NCBI GenBank assembly: GCA_013289835.1 | Contig: JABCZG010000033.1 | Location: 1-36,343, forward strand | Length of the DNA: 36,343 bases | Origin: Acidobacteriota bacterium | GTDB taxonomy: Bacteria; Acidobacteriota; Terriglobia; Acidiferrales; UBA7541 | Direction: 5' to 3' | In this document: positions 17,251 to 24,528 of the stretch, in pieces | Numbering within the stretch: position 1 is the first letter of the stretch | Layout: each line of letters opens with the position of its first letter | Notes under the pieces: model-generated | What the model was told of the DNA's origin: nothing | The model's database searches: none | The model's input: only the letters and a program-made list of their open reading frames with translations | Translations under genes and position numbers: made by a program

Positions 17251-19026
17251 TCACTTCAGCTGAATCCCGAGCTGATCGAGCTGATCTTTATCTACCGGCG
17301 ATGGCGAATCAGCCATCAAATCCTGCGCGGCAGTAGTCTTCGCGAAGGCGATGACTTCGCGGATGGATTTTTCGCCGGCGAGGAGCATGACGACGCGGTC
17401 GATGCCGAGTGCGATGCCGCCATGCGGCGGCGTGCCGTAGGTCAGCGCATCGAGGAAGAAGCCGAAGCGGCGGCGCAACTGCTCTTCTGTAAGGCCCAGC
17501 GCTTTGAAGAGGCGCTCTTGGATATCCTGGCGGTGGATTCGAATGCTGCCGGAGCCTAGTTCGTAACCGTTGAGGACCAGGTCGTAGCCTTTCGAACGAA
17601 CCTCCCAGGGCGCGGATTCGAGTTTTTCCAGGTCTTCGTCAACGATGCCGGTAAAGGGATGCTGCGCGCTAACCCACGTTTTGTCCGTCTCGCTCCATTC
17701 GAACAGCGGGAAGCCGGTGAGCCACAGGAATTTCCATTGTGATTTATCAATGACGCCGAGCGCCTCGCCGAGAAGCAAACGCAGTTGGCCGGCGATCAAC
17801 GCGGCGGCTTCAGTGCCTTTGATCTCTTCCTTGGCGGAAACGGCAACTACCAGATCGCCGGGCTTGGCGCCGCAGGCTTCAGCGAGTTTCTTCACGTTTT
17901 CCGGGCCAATCAGTTTTTCGACGGTCGAGGTCAAGCCTTCTGGTGCGACTTTCACGAAATAGGCGCCGCGCGCGTGCAGGGCTTTCGCTTTCTCGGTTAA
18001 TTCGTCGAGTTGCTTGCGCGAATACGACGCTGCGCCCGGCGTCGCCAGCGCGAAAACGTTGCCTTCGATCTGCAACTTCTGCTTGGCTTCTTCCGGGAGG
18101 CAATGGGTCACTTCGTGCAGTTCCATGCCAAAGCGCAGGTCGGGCTTGTCGCTGCCGTATTTTCGGATGACGTCCTTGTACTGCATGTGCGGAAACGGCG
18201 CCGCGACGTTGATGCCGGCGACAGCGCAGGCGCGCACCATGACCTGCTCGATCACATGAAAAATGTCTTCCTGGCGCGGAAAGGACATTTCGAGGTCGAG
18301 CTGCGTGAATTCGAGCTGGCGGTCGGCGCGCTGATCTTCGTCGCGGAAACATTTCACGATCTGAAAATACTTGTCCAGCCCGGCGATCATCAGGATCTGC
18401 TTGAAAATTTGCGGCGATTGCGGCAGAGCGTAGAACTGTCCGTGATGGATGCGGCTGGGGACGAGAAAATCGCGCGCGCCCTCCGGGGTCGAGCGCGTGA
18501 GCATGGGCGTTTCCACTTCGAGGAAGCCCATCTCGTCCATGACCTTGCGGATTTCGAGAATAATTCGGTGGCGCAGCGCGAGGTTGCGGTGCGGCTTCGG
18601 GCGGCGCAGGTCGAGATAGCGGAAACGCAGGCGCGTCTCTTCGGCGGCGTTGATTTCGTCCTCGATCGGGAACGGCGGCGTCTTGGCATTGTTCAAGATG
18701 TGCAGTTTAGTCGCGACCAGTTCGACTTCGCCGCTGGCCAGTTCCGGATTGGCTTTCTGGCGCTTGATGACTTTGCCTTCGACGGCGACCACGAATTCGC
18801 TCCGCGCCTGCTCGGCTTTGGCGTGGGCCACGGGCTGCGTCTCTTTGTTGAAGACCACCTGGACGATCCCGGTACGGTCGCGCACGTCGAGGAACAGCAA
18901 ATTGCCGAGGTCGCGGCGCCGCGCCACCCAGCCCATTACCAGGGCGTCGCGGTTTTCGTCGGTGGCGCGAAGTTCGCCGCAGTAGTGGGTGCGCTTCAGA
19001 TTGCCCAGAAAATCCAGCACAGTCAT
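17251..19026 (-). CDS. aspS: Aspartyl-tRNA synthetase
   Basis: This class II enzyme charges tRNA-Asp. The N-terminal anticodon-binding OB fold begins near THYCGELRA (residues 14-22) and includes GWVARRRDLGNLLFLDVRDR. Motif 2 is CFRDEDQRADRQLEFTQLD and motif 3 is GIALGIDRVVMLL. Between motifs 2 and 3 lies the extra GAD domain of bacterial-type enzymes. The length of 591 residues fits. AAGGGAAC precedes the ATG. Whether it is discriminating or also charges tRNA-Asn cannot be settled from this window. The hisS-aspS pairing is common in bacteria. Confidence 0.96.
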   Translation of the reverse strand: MTVLDFLGNLKRTHYCGELRATDENRDALVMGWVARRRDLGNLLFLDVRDRTGIVQVVFNKETQPVAHAKAEQARSEFVVAVEGKVIKRQKANPELASGEVELVATKLHILNNAKTPPFPIEDEINAAEETRLRFRYLDLRRPKPHRNLALRHRIILEIRKVMDEMGFLEVETPMLTRSTPEGARDFLVPSRIHHGQFYALPQSPQIFKQILMIAGLDKYFQIVKCFRDEDQRADRQLEFTQLDLEMSFPRQEDIFHVIEQVMVRACAVAGINVAAPFPHMQYKDVIRKYGSDKPDLRFGMELHEVTHCLPEEAKQKLQIEGNVFALATPGAASYSRKQLDELTEKAKALHARGAYFVKVAPEGLTSTVEKLIGPENVKKLAEACGAKPGDLVVAVSAKEEIKGTEAAALIAGQLRLLLGEALGVIDKSQWKFLWLTGFPLFEWSETDKTWVSAQHPFTGIVDEDLEKLESAPWEVRSKGYDLVLNGYELGSGSIRIHRQDIQERLFKALGLTEEQLRRRFGFFLDALTYGTPPHGGIALGIDRVVMLLAGEKSIREVIAFAKTTAAQDLMADSPSPVDKDQLDQLGIQLK

Positions 19027-19071
19027 GTTCCCTTTCGAAATGATTGCGACGTTGTTCGCACAAAAACCGCA

Positions 19072-19093
19072 CGGGTCTAAAGACCCGCCACTA
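19072..19093 (-). repeat. Hairpin at the hisS stop codon
   Basis: CGGGTCT (19072-19078), a 2-base loop AA and AGACCCG (19081-19087) form a perfect hairpin between hisS and aspS. On the minus strand it begins with the hisS stop codon itself (TAG TGGCGGGTCT). No T-tract follows, so it is not a clear terminator; it may be a dispersed repeat or a processing site. Confidence 0.5.
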
Positions 19094-20617
19094 CAGGGAC
19101 TTTCGCAAATGCTCGAGCAAATCCGGTTCCGTGAACTTTGCTTGCGAACCGTCGGCCAAGGTCTTTAGGGTCCACAGGCCTTCGGAGACTTCATTATCGC
19201 CGAGGATGAGGGCGAACCGTGCGCCCAATTTGTCTGCCTGGCCGAGGGCTTTGCCGAATTTCTGCTCGACGGGGGGCAGCTCGACGCTGAAGCCGGCCTT
19301 GCGCAAGTCCTTTGCGGCGCGAATGGCGGTGGCACGCGCCTTGTCGCCCATCCAGGCGATATACACATCGCGGCCTTTTGGAGCGGGCGCTTTGCCACTT
19401 TCTTGCAGTGACAAGATCAAGCGATCCTCGCCGATGGCGAAGCCGATGCCTTTCGTCGGCGGACCGCCAAGGAGTTCGACCAAGCCATCGTAGCGGCCGC
19501 CGCCGCAGACAGCGTTTTGCGAGCCGAGTCCCTGCGCAGTGATTTCGAACGTCGTGCGCATGTAATAGTCGAGGCCGCGGACGAGACGCCAGTTTTCGCG
19601 GTAGATGACGCCGCGCATTTCGAGTTGATGTTTCACGGCGGCGTAATGCGTCGCGCAGTCTTCGCAGAGGTGGTCGGCAATGCCTGGCAATTTGGCGATA
19701 ATGCCCTGCTCGCTTTCGAGTTTCGAATCGAGGACGCGCAGCGGATTCGTCTCGATGCGCCGCTGGCTGTCCGGCCCGAGCTTGTCCTTCACCTTCAGCA
19801 ATTCCGCGCGCAGCAGCTCAACATATTTTGGCCGGCATTCGCGGCAACCGATGGAATTGATGTCCAACTGCGCGCCTTGCAATTCGAGCCGGTCGAAAAA
19901 CGTCATGACCATTTCGATCACTTCCGCGTCAATCGCGGGTGCATCGCTCCCGCCCAGTACTTCCGCACCAATCTGATAAAACTGCCGGTAGCGCCCCTTC
20001 TGTGGCCGTTCGCGCCGGAACATGGGGCCCATGTAGTACAGCTTCACTGGCGCGGGCAGGGATTGCATCCCGTGCTCGATGTACGCCCGGCAAACGGAGG
20101 CGGTAGCTTCGGGACGAAGGGAAATCTCGGAACCTAGTTGCATCGCATCCATAAATACAAACAGTCGATCGAAAGTGGCTATCTGGGCGTCAGGGGTTGG
20201 ACGGTCCTCCAGCCAAGGCTCAATTTTGCTCCAGATCGCCTGAGCCTCCTCGACGGCTATTTTATTGAACGGCGTCTTTGGGATTTTCTCTTCCTCGTAC
20301 AAACGTTTGACTTTTTCGAAGTAGTCACCGAGTTGTCCGACCGTCGGACTTGGGTCAAGTCTGTCGTACCGGTCGACAAACGTGTACATCTCCTTCGAAA
20401 CGATGTCCGTCTCGCCACCAACGGCGCGTGCGAAAAGACCCGTTGGCTCGAAAATGGGTGGGCGGATTTCACCGAAACCGAAGGTGCCAAAGACTGCGTG
20501 TGCGGTTTGCTCAACGCGATTCCAGAGCGCGGTCTCGGGCGGCAAAAGGTCGCGCGTGCCACGAATCGCTTGAAACTTGCGCGGCTTCTCTTCTTTTTTG
20601 GCTGTGCCTTCGCTCAC
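19091..20617 (-). CDS. hisS: Histidyl-tRNA synthetase with an inserted segment
   Basis: This class II enzyme charges tRNA-His. Motif 1 region IRGTRDLLP (residues 18-26), motif 2 FRRERPQKGRYRQFYQIGAE (200-219), the histidine-specific RGLDYYMRTTFEI and the C-terminal anticodon-binding domain are all present. The protein is 508 residues, against about 420-430 usually. The excess is an insertion at about residues 84-162, between IVSKEMYTFVDR and ISLRPEATAS; these two segments are normally almost adjacent. The binding-loop sequence reads RPEATA where RPEGTA is usual. The start is a GTG that overlaps the stop of the preceding gene (GTGA). Confidence 0.94.
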   Translation of the reverse strand: MSEGTAKKEEKPRKFQAIRGTRDLLPPETALWNRVEQTAHAVFGTFGFGEIRPPIFEPTGLFARAVGGETDIVSKEMYTFVDRYDRLDPSPTVGQLGDYFEKVKRLYEEEKIPKTPFNKIAVEEAQAIWSKIEPWLEDRPTPDAQIATFDRLFVFMDAMQLGSEISLRPEATASVCRAYIEHGMQSLPAPVKLYYMGPMFRRERPQKGRYRQFYQIGAEVLGGSDAPAIDAEVIEMVMTFFDRLELQGAQLDINSIGCRECRPKYVELLRAELLKVKDKLGPDSQRRIETNPLRVLDSKLESEQGIIAKLPGIADHLCEDCATHYAAVKHQLEMRGVIYRENWRLVRGLDYYMRTTFEITAQGLGSQNAVCGGGRYDGLVELLGGPPTKGIGFAIGEDRLILSLQESGKAPAPKGRDVYIAWMGDKARATAIRAAKDLRKAGFSVELPPVEQKFGKALGQADKLGARFALILGDNEVSEGLWTLKTLADGSQAKFTEPDLLEHLRKSL

Positions 20618-21132
20618 TCGACGGGTTCCTCGCGATAAATGTTCTTGTACTCGACGTAGCGCTGCGCGTAAGCATCAATGGACGCCTGATTGATCTCCGT
20701 CAGCGCGCGCTTCACTTTGCCCGGCGAACCCATGACCAAGCTGCCCGCAGGAATCGCGGTGCGCTCGGTAAGCAGCGTCCCTGCCGCAACGATGCTGCCG
20801 GCGCCAACGGTCACGCCGTTCAAAATGATCGCGCCCATGCCGATGAGGCAGCGCGACTCGATGGTGCAGCCGTGCAGCGTCACGGAATGCCCGACGGTCA
20901 CGTCATCGCCGAGAATCAGTGGCCACTCGCCGCGCATGACGTGGCACACCGAACCGTCCTGAATATTTGTCCGCGCGCCGACGCGAATGTAGTGCACGTC
21001 GCCGCGAAGCACGGTGCACGGCCACACGCTCGAATCCTCGCCGATGACCACGTCGCCGATAATGACCGCGGCGGGGTCAATATAGGCGGAAGCCGCAATC
21101 TGCGGCCGCTTCCCGCGATAGGGTCGAATCAT
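20614..21132 (-). CDS. Gamma-carbonic-anhydrase-like left-handed beta-helix protein
   Basis: This is a 172-residue hexapeptide-repeat protein of the gamma carbonic anhydrase / YrdA / PaaY type. The repeats give a left-handed parallel beta helix. Three histidines at the positions expected for zinc binding are visible in GSVCHV, TVGHSV and TLHGC. RGDVHYIRVG is a further family signature. Many such proteins have unproven or weak carbonic anhydrase activity, so the reaction is not certain. AAGGGA six bases before the ATG is a good ribosome binding site. It is the first gene of the long minus-strand block and overlaps hisS by four bases. Confidence 0.92.
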   Translation of the reverse strand: MIRPYRGKRPQIAASAYIDPAAVIIGDVVIGEDSSVWPCTVLRGDVHYIRVGARTNIQDGSVCHVMRGEWPLILGDDVTVGHSVTLHGCTIESRCLIGMGAIILNGVTVGAGSIVAAGTLLTERTAIPAGSLVMGSPGKVKRALTEINQASIDAYAQRYVEYKNIYREEPVE

Positions 21133-21585
21133 GCTATCCCTTTGATTTGCCCAGAGATAAGACGGGCACGGCGCACTCCGCTAACCCAAGGTGAACACGC
21201 CGCGCGCCCGCGGGAAGAGCCTCATACCCGGACATTGCAAGATAACATCCGCGTGCAGAACTGACAAGAAAGCGTGGCTTGCGCGTGGAGATGGCCGCGC
21301 CCGGTGCTACTCGGCCTGAACCTTTTTGGGAGTCTCCGGCGGCACTGAAATGTTGGCGCCAGTTTCAAATTGGAACCTTTAGGATTGCAGAATTCAAATC
21401 TGGGAAAAGGTAATGGGTGCGGCCGAAGAAAACGAATTGAGGCGCAGAGGAGCTTCCGCTTGTAGATATTAGATTCTTCAAAGATTGCGGGAGAAATAGA
21501 ATCAGGCGTGCTGCCGCCGCTGGTGGCACGGTGCGTGCCTTCTAGCGAAGCGAGGACGAAAGACAAGCTTCGCGAGGAGACGCAC
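21133..21585. other. Divergent intergenic region, gamma-CA gene and M48-like gene
   Basis: About 450 bases without a convincing gene. It should hold divergent promoters, but no strong consensus boxes were found; TTGAGG at 21437-21442 followed by TGTAGA after 18 bases is only a weak candidate. An inverted repeat GCGAAGC (21545-21551) and GCTTCGC (21567-21573) ends immediately before the ribosome binding site of the plus-strand gene. Confidence 0.4.
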
Positions 21586-23316
21586 ATGCGCAAAAGACTT
21601 CTTGTTCTGATGACACTGTTTTGGTGGTGTGCGGGGGGAGCGCATCTGGCCGCGCAGGATCTGGCAGCCGTTAGAGCGCCAGAACTCGATGGGCCGAGTT
21701 TGCCAGCATCTACAAATAAAGATACGACAGACGCTGATGCGCAGGCCGCGCCTACTGGAGGCAAGCTGGCGGAGATCATCGATCGTATCGTCAAACGAGA
21801 GCATGAGCTGATGGCTGCGTTTGACCTCTATAGTCCGATCATTGAGACGTACATCCAGGAAATGAAGCCCGACAAGCAGTTGGGACTGGTCCCCAAGACT
21901 GATGTGTATCTCCTCGGGCAAGCAGATTTTCACGGGCGGCTCAGAGTTCACTCGATGACGGAGAGCGGCAAGAGTGGCTCTTTGGTTTGGTCTTTCGTGC
22001 CGGCCGGGTTTCTACAAATGATTTTTGTGGATCGAGGGGGCTTCGATAAAGCGCACTACCGCTTCGAATATCGGCGGCGGGAATTTTTGGGCGATGTGAG
22101 GTGCTTTGTTTTTGATGTGTCCGCGGCACCGAAAGTTCGTGGCGCCCGGTTCATGGGGACCGTCTGGGTGGAAGATCAGGACTTCACCATCGTGCGCATC
22201 AACGGAAGATACTCTCCCGCCACACATTTCTCGTTGAAAACGATTGAGGATGAATACTACCTGCACTTCGATTCGTGGCGAACCAACGTGAGATCCGGTC
22301 TTTGGATGCCGAGCTACGTTTACAGCCAGAAGCTTGCTCGACCGAGTTTTCTTGGCAATCCCAGCTTCAAATCGGCGACGCATCTCTGGGGATACAACCC
22401 CAAGACCAGTTCGCGCGAAGAGGAATTGAACCGGCTGCTGGTCGAATCCGCGAATCCGGTCAAGGAAGAAGCAGCGCAGCACGACCGCTCCCCTCTCGGA
22501 GCGGAACGCGAGTGGAGGCATGAAGCGGAGAACAACGTGCTCGATCTTCTGGAGCACGATGGACTTCTGGCCCCGCAAGGAGAGGTGGACAAAGTTCTGA
22601 ACACCATCGTCAACAATCTGGAGGTCACCAACAATCTTGACGGGCAGATTGATCTGCACTGCCGCGTGCTGCTCACCACCAATCTGGAAATGTTTTCGAT
22701 CGGCAGCACCATCGTGTTGAGTCGCGGGTTGCTCGACGTCGTGCCGGACGAAGCCACGCTGGCGGCCATGCTGGCGCATGAAATGGCCGATGCCATGCTG
22801 CCAAAGCCCTATCAGGATCAATATGGCTTCAACGATCTGGTACGATTGCCGCCAACGGAAGTGCTGCGGCGGCTCTCCTTCCGGGAGGAGAAAACGGATA
22901 CGGCGGCGAATGGCGCGAAGGCCATGGAACTTCTCAAAAAATCGCCTTACGCCGCAAACTTAGGCACTGCCGGACTTTTCGTAAGGCAATTGCAGTCACA
23001 ATCCAAACAATTGAAGCGATTGATCAGCCCGCAGCTTGGGAACCAAGCGTTCTTCGCGTCGCAATTGCTGCAGTCCGCGCCCGCGCTGGAGCCGAACAAT
23101 AAGGACCAGATCGCAGCGTTGCCGCTGGGATCCCGAGTGAAGATCGATCCGTGGAATGCAGGCGTCAGCTTGATGAAAACCAAGCCCTTCACGAGGCTGT
23201 CGGTGCGAGACAAAATGCCGTTCGAAGTGACGCCGCTGCTGCCGTATTTGACGCGGTATGCGGAACCTCCAACCGCGCAAGAAAATTCGAAGTCGCCCGC
23301 AGGACGGGGGCAGTAG
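21586..23316 (+). CDS. LolA-like domain fused to an M48-type metallopeptidase-like domain
   Basis: The protein has 576 residues from the ATG at 21586, which follows a strong GAGGAGA (21574-21580); the frame is open further upstream but without a good start. A signal peptide (MRKRLLVLMTLFWW to AAQD) suggests an envelope location. Residues about 60-270 resemble the outer-membrane-lipoprotein-sorting type fold (VYLLGQADFHGRL, then VWVEDQDFTIVRINGRY). Residues about 340-470 resemble the M48 peptidase core: VLSRGLLDVVPDEATLAAML, then LAHEMADAML, then REEKTDTAA for the third ligand. The zinc motif is HEMAD (398-402), where HExxH is expected, so peptidase activity is doubtful. Substrate unknown. Confidence 0.8.
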   Translation: MRKRLLVLMTLFWWCAGGAHLAAQDLAAVRAPELDGPSLPASTNKDTTDADAQAAPTGGKLAEIIDRIVKREHELMAAFDLYSPIIETYIQEMKPDKQLGLVPKTDVYLLGQADFHGRLRVHSMTESGKSGSLVWSFVPAGFLQMIFVDRGGFDKAHYRFEYRRREFLGDVRCFVFDVSAAPKVRGARFMGTVWVEDQDFTIVRINGRYSPATHFSLKTIEDEYYLHFDSWRTNVRSGLWMPSYVYSQKLARPSFLGNPSFKSATHLWGYNPKTSSREEELNRLLVESANPVKEEAAQHDRSPLGAEREWRHEAENNVLDLLEHDGLLAPQGEVDKVLNTIVNNLEVTNNLDGQIDLHCRVLLTTNLEMFSIGSTIVLSRGLLDVVPDEATLAAMLAHEMADAMLPKPYQDQYGFNDLVRLPPTEVLRRLSFREEKTDTAANGAKAMELLKKSPYAANLGTAGLFVRQLQSQSKQLKRLISPQLGNQAFFASQLLQSAPALEPNNKDQIAALPLGSRVKIDPWNAGVSLMKTKPFTRLSVRDKMPFEVTPLLPYLTRYAEPPTAQENSKSPAGRGQ

Positions 23317-23346
23317 AGAACCGCAGCGCTGGATTACGCGTGGCAG

Positions 23347-23544
23347 GTGGGCCATCATCGTCTTGTGGAGACCAAGTGCGCAAAGTGCGGCGCGGCGATG
23401 ACGTGCCTGCCGGACGGCGGTTGCTGGTGCGCGGAGTTGCCGCGCGTTCCGCTGCCCCGCGATGCGGAGGGATGTCTTTGTCCTGATTGCTTGCGGGCGA
23501 AGATCGTGGCGCTTCAGAAGGCCGCAGAAGGGACGGCAACGTAG
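23347..23544 (+). CDS. Small cysteine-rich CWC family protein
   Basis: This is a 65-residue protein with paired cysteines, CAKC, then CLPDGGCWC, then CLCPDCL. The spacing matches the cysteine-rich CWC family, predicted to bind a metal; the function is unknown. The GTG start at 23347 has a weak GCAGG directly upstream. A second in-frame GTG at 23365 is possible. It begins 30 bases after the M48-like gene and is convergent with mrp, with only four bases between their stop codons. Confidence 0.7.
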   Translation: MGHHRLVETKCAKCGAAMTCLPDGGCWCAELPRVPLPRDAEGCLCPDCLRAKIVALQKAAEGTAT

Positions 23545-23548
23545 GACT

Positions 23549-24391
23549 TTAATCGATCTGGATGGAAGGACCGCCGGCGGCTGCGCCGACTTCGACGAGG
23601 CGATTGGCCACGGCGTGCGCAACGGCATAAAGACTCTTTGCGCCGGCGCCATTTTCGCCAAGTGCGGCGACAGGCTTGCCGGTATCGCCGCCGATTCGAA
23701 TGCGCGGATCGATCTCAATTTCACCGAGCACGGGAACGCCGTAGGCTTCCGCGGTTTTCGCGCCCTCGCCGTGGCCGAAGATGTCGATCGGCTTGTTGCA
23801 ATGTGGGCAGGAGAAGGTGCTCATGTTTTCGACTACGCCGAGCACTTCCACGTTCACCTGGCGGAACATTTCAATGGCTTTGCGGACGTCAGCTAGCGCG
23901 ACGGTCGAGGGCGTGGTGACAATGACGGCGCCGGTGACGGCGACGGTCTGGATGAGCGTGAGCTGCACGTCACCGGTACCGGGCGGCAGATCAATGAGCA
24001 AATAATCGAGTTCGCCCCAAACGACGCTGCGCAAGAACTGCGTGATCACGCTGTGAAGCATGGGGCCGCGCCAGATCATGGGCTTGTCGCCGGGATTGAG
24101 CAGGCCCATGGAGATCATTTTCACGCCCTGAATTTCGACGGGCACGATGCGCTTGTCCATGGTCGCCAGCGGTTCCTGTGTGGTGCCGAGCATGATGGGA
24201 ACGTTGGGGCCGTAGACGTCGGCGTCGAGCAAGCCGACTTTGTGGCCGAGCTTGGCCAGCGCGAGCGCGAGATTCACGGCGACGGTGGTCTTGCCGACGC
24301 CGCCTTTGCCGCTGGCGATAGCGACGAGATTTTTCACGCCAGGGATCGGGTGGCGTTCGGGCTGCTGCTGTGGCGCTGGACCTGGTGGCAT
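23549..24391 (-). CDS. mrp: Mrp/NBP35 family P-loop ATPase, iron-sulfur carrier
   Basis: Mrp (ApbC) proteins bind an iron-sulfur cluster at a dimer interface and help deliver it to target enzymes. The deviant Walker A ASGKGGVGKTT, the following DADVYGPNVP and DLPPGTGD are all present. The cluster-binding pair is in FSCPHC. The N-terminal DUF59 domain found in many Mrp proteins is absent, giving 280 residues. The ATG at 24391 is chosen because GAGGGAG lies just upstream; an upstream in-frame start (24439) would translate through a hairpin repeat. The gene follows secA on the same strand. Confidence 0.93.
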   Translation of the reverse strand: MPPGPAPQQQPERHPIPGVKNLVAIASGKGGVGKTTVAVNLALALAKLGHKVGLLDADVYGPNVPIMLGTTQEPLATMDKRIVPVEIQGVKMISMGLLNPGDKPMIWRGPMLHSVITQFLRSVVWGELDYLLIDLPPGTGDVQLTLIQTVAVTGAVIVTTPSTVALADVRKAIEMFRQVNVEVLGVVENMSTFSCPHCNKPIDIFGHGEGAKTAEAYGVPVLGEIEIDPRIRIGGDTGKPVAALGENGAGAKSLYAVAHAVANRLVEVGAAAGGPSIQID

Positions 24392-24408
24392 TGGCTCCCT
24401 CTTTGGTA

Positions 24409-24436
24409 GGACAGGCACTCTTGCCTGTCCTTTTTT
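24409..24436. repeat. Hairpin repeat upstream of mrp, terminator-like on the plus strand
   Basis: GGACAGGCA (24409-24417), loop CTCT and TGCCTGTCC (24422-24430) give a perfect 9-bp stem, followed on the plus strand by six T. It has the form of an intrinsic terminator for plus-strand transcription, but no plus-strand gene ends here. It shares the ACAGGCA/TGCCTGT core with the repeat at the fabI stop, so it is better seen as one copy of a dispersed repeat. Confidence 0.55.
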
Positions 24437-24479
24437 CAATCAACCGCAATCAGCTTCCGTTCATGGCTTCGTCAAAACC

Positions 24480-24528
24480 GGACAGACTCTTCGGAGCTCA
24501 AGGTAAGCAGGAATGTCTGTCCTACTCA
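24480..24528 (-). repeat. Dispersed repeat at the secA stop codon
   Basis: GGACAGAC (24480-24487) and GTCTGTCC (24515-24522) are matching arms 27 bases apart. On the minus strand the right end reads TGAGTAGGACAGACATTCCT, and its first three bases are the secA stop codon. This is nearly identical to the element at the fabI stop (two differences in 20 bases). Confidence 0.6.

Noticed and set aside
18010..19080. 356-codon plus-strand frame
   Set aside because: Antisense to aspS, which carries all class II motifs.
20350..21264. 304-codon plus-strand frame
   Set aside because: Antisense to hisS and the gamma-carbonic-anhydrase-like gene. It was considered as an explanation for the HisRS insertion, but its composition is not protein-like.
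24409..24436. Intrinsic terminator on the plus strand
   Set aside because: Although the stem and T6 look ideal, no plus-strand gene ends within 850 bases, and the core sequence recurs at the fabI end, so it was called a dispersed repeat.
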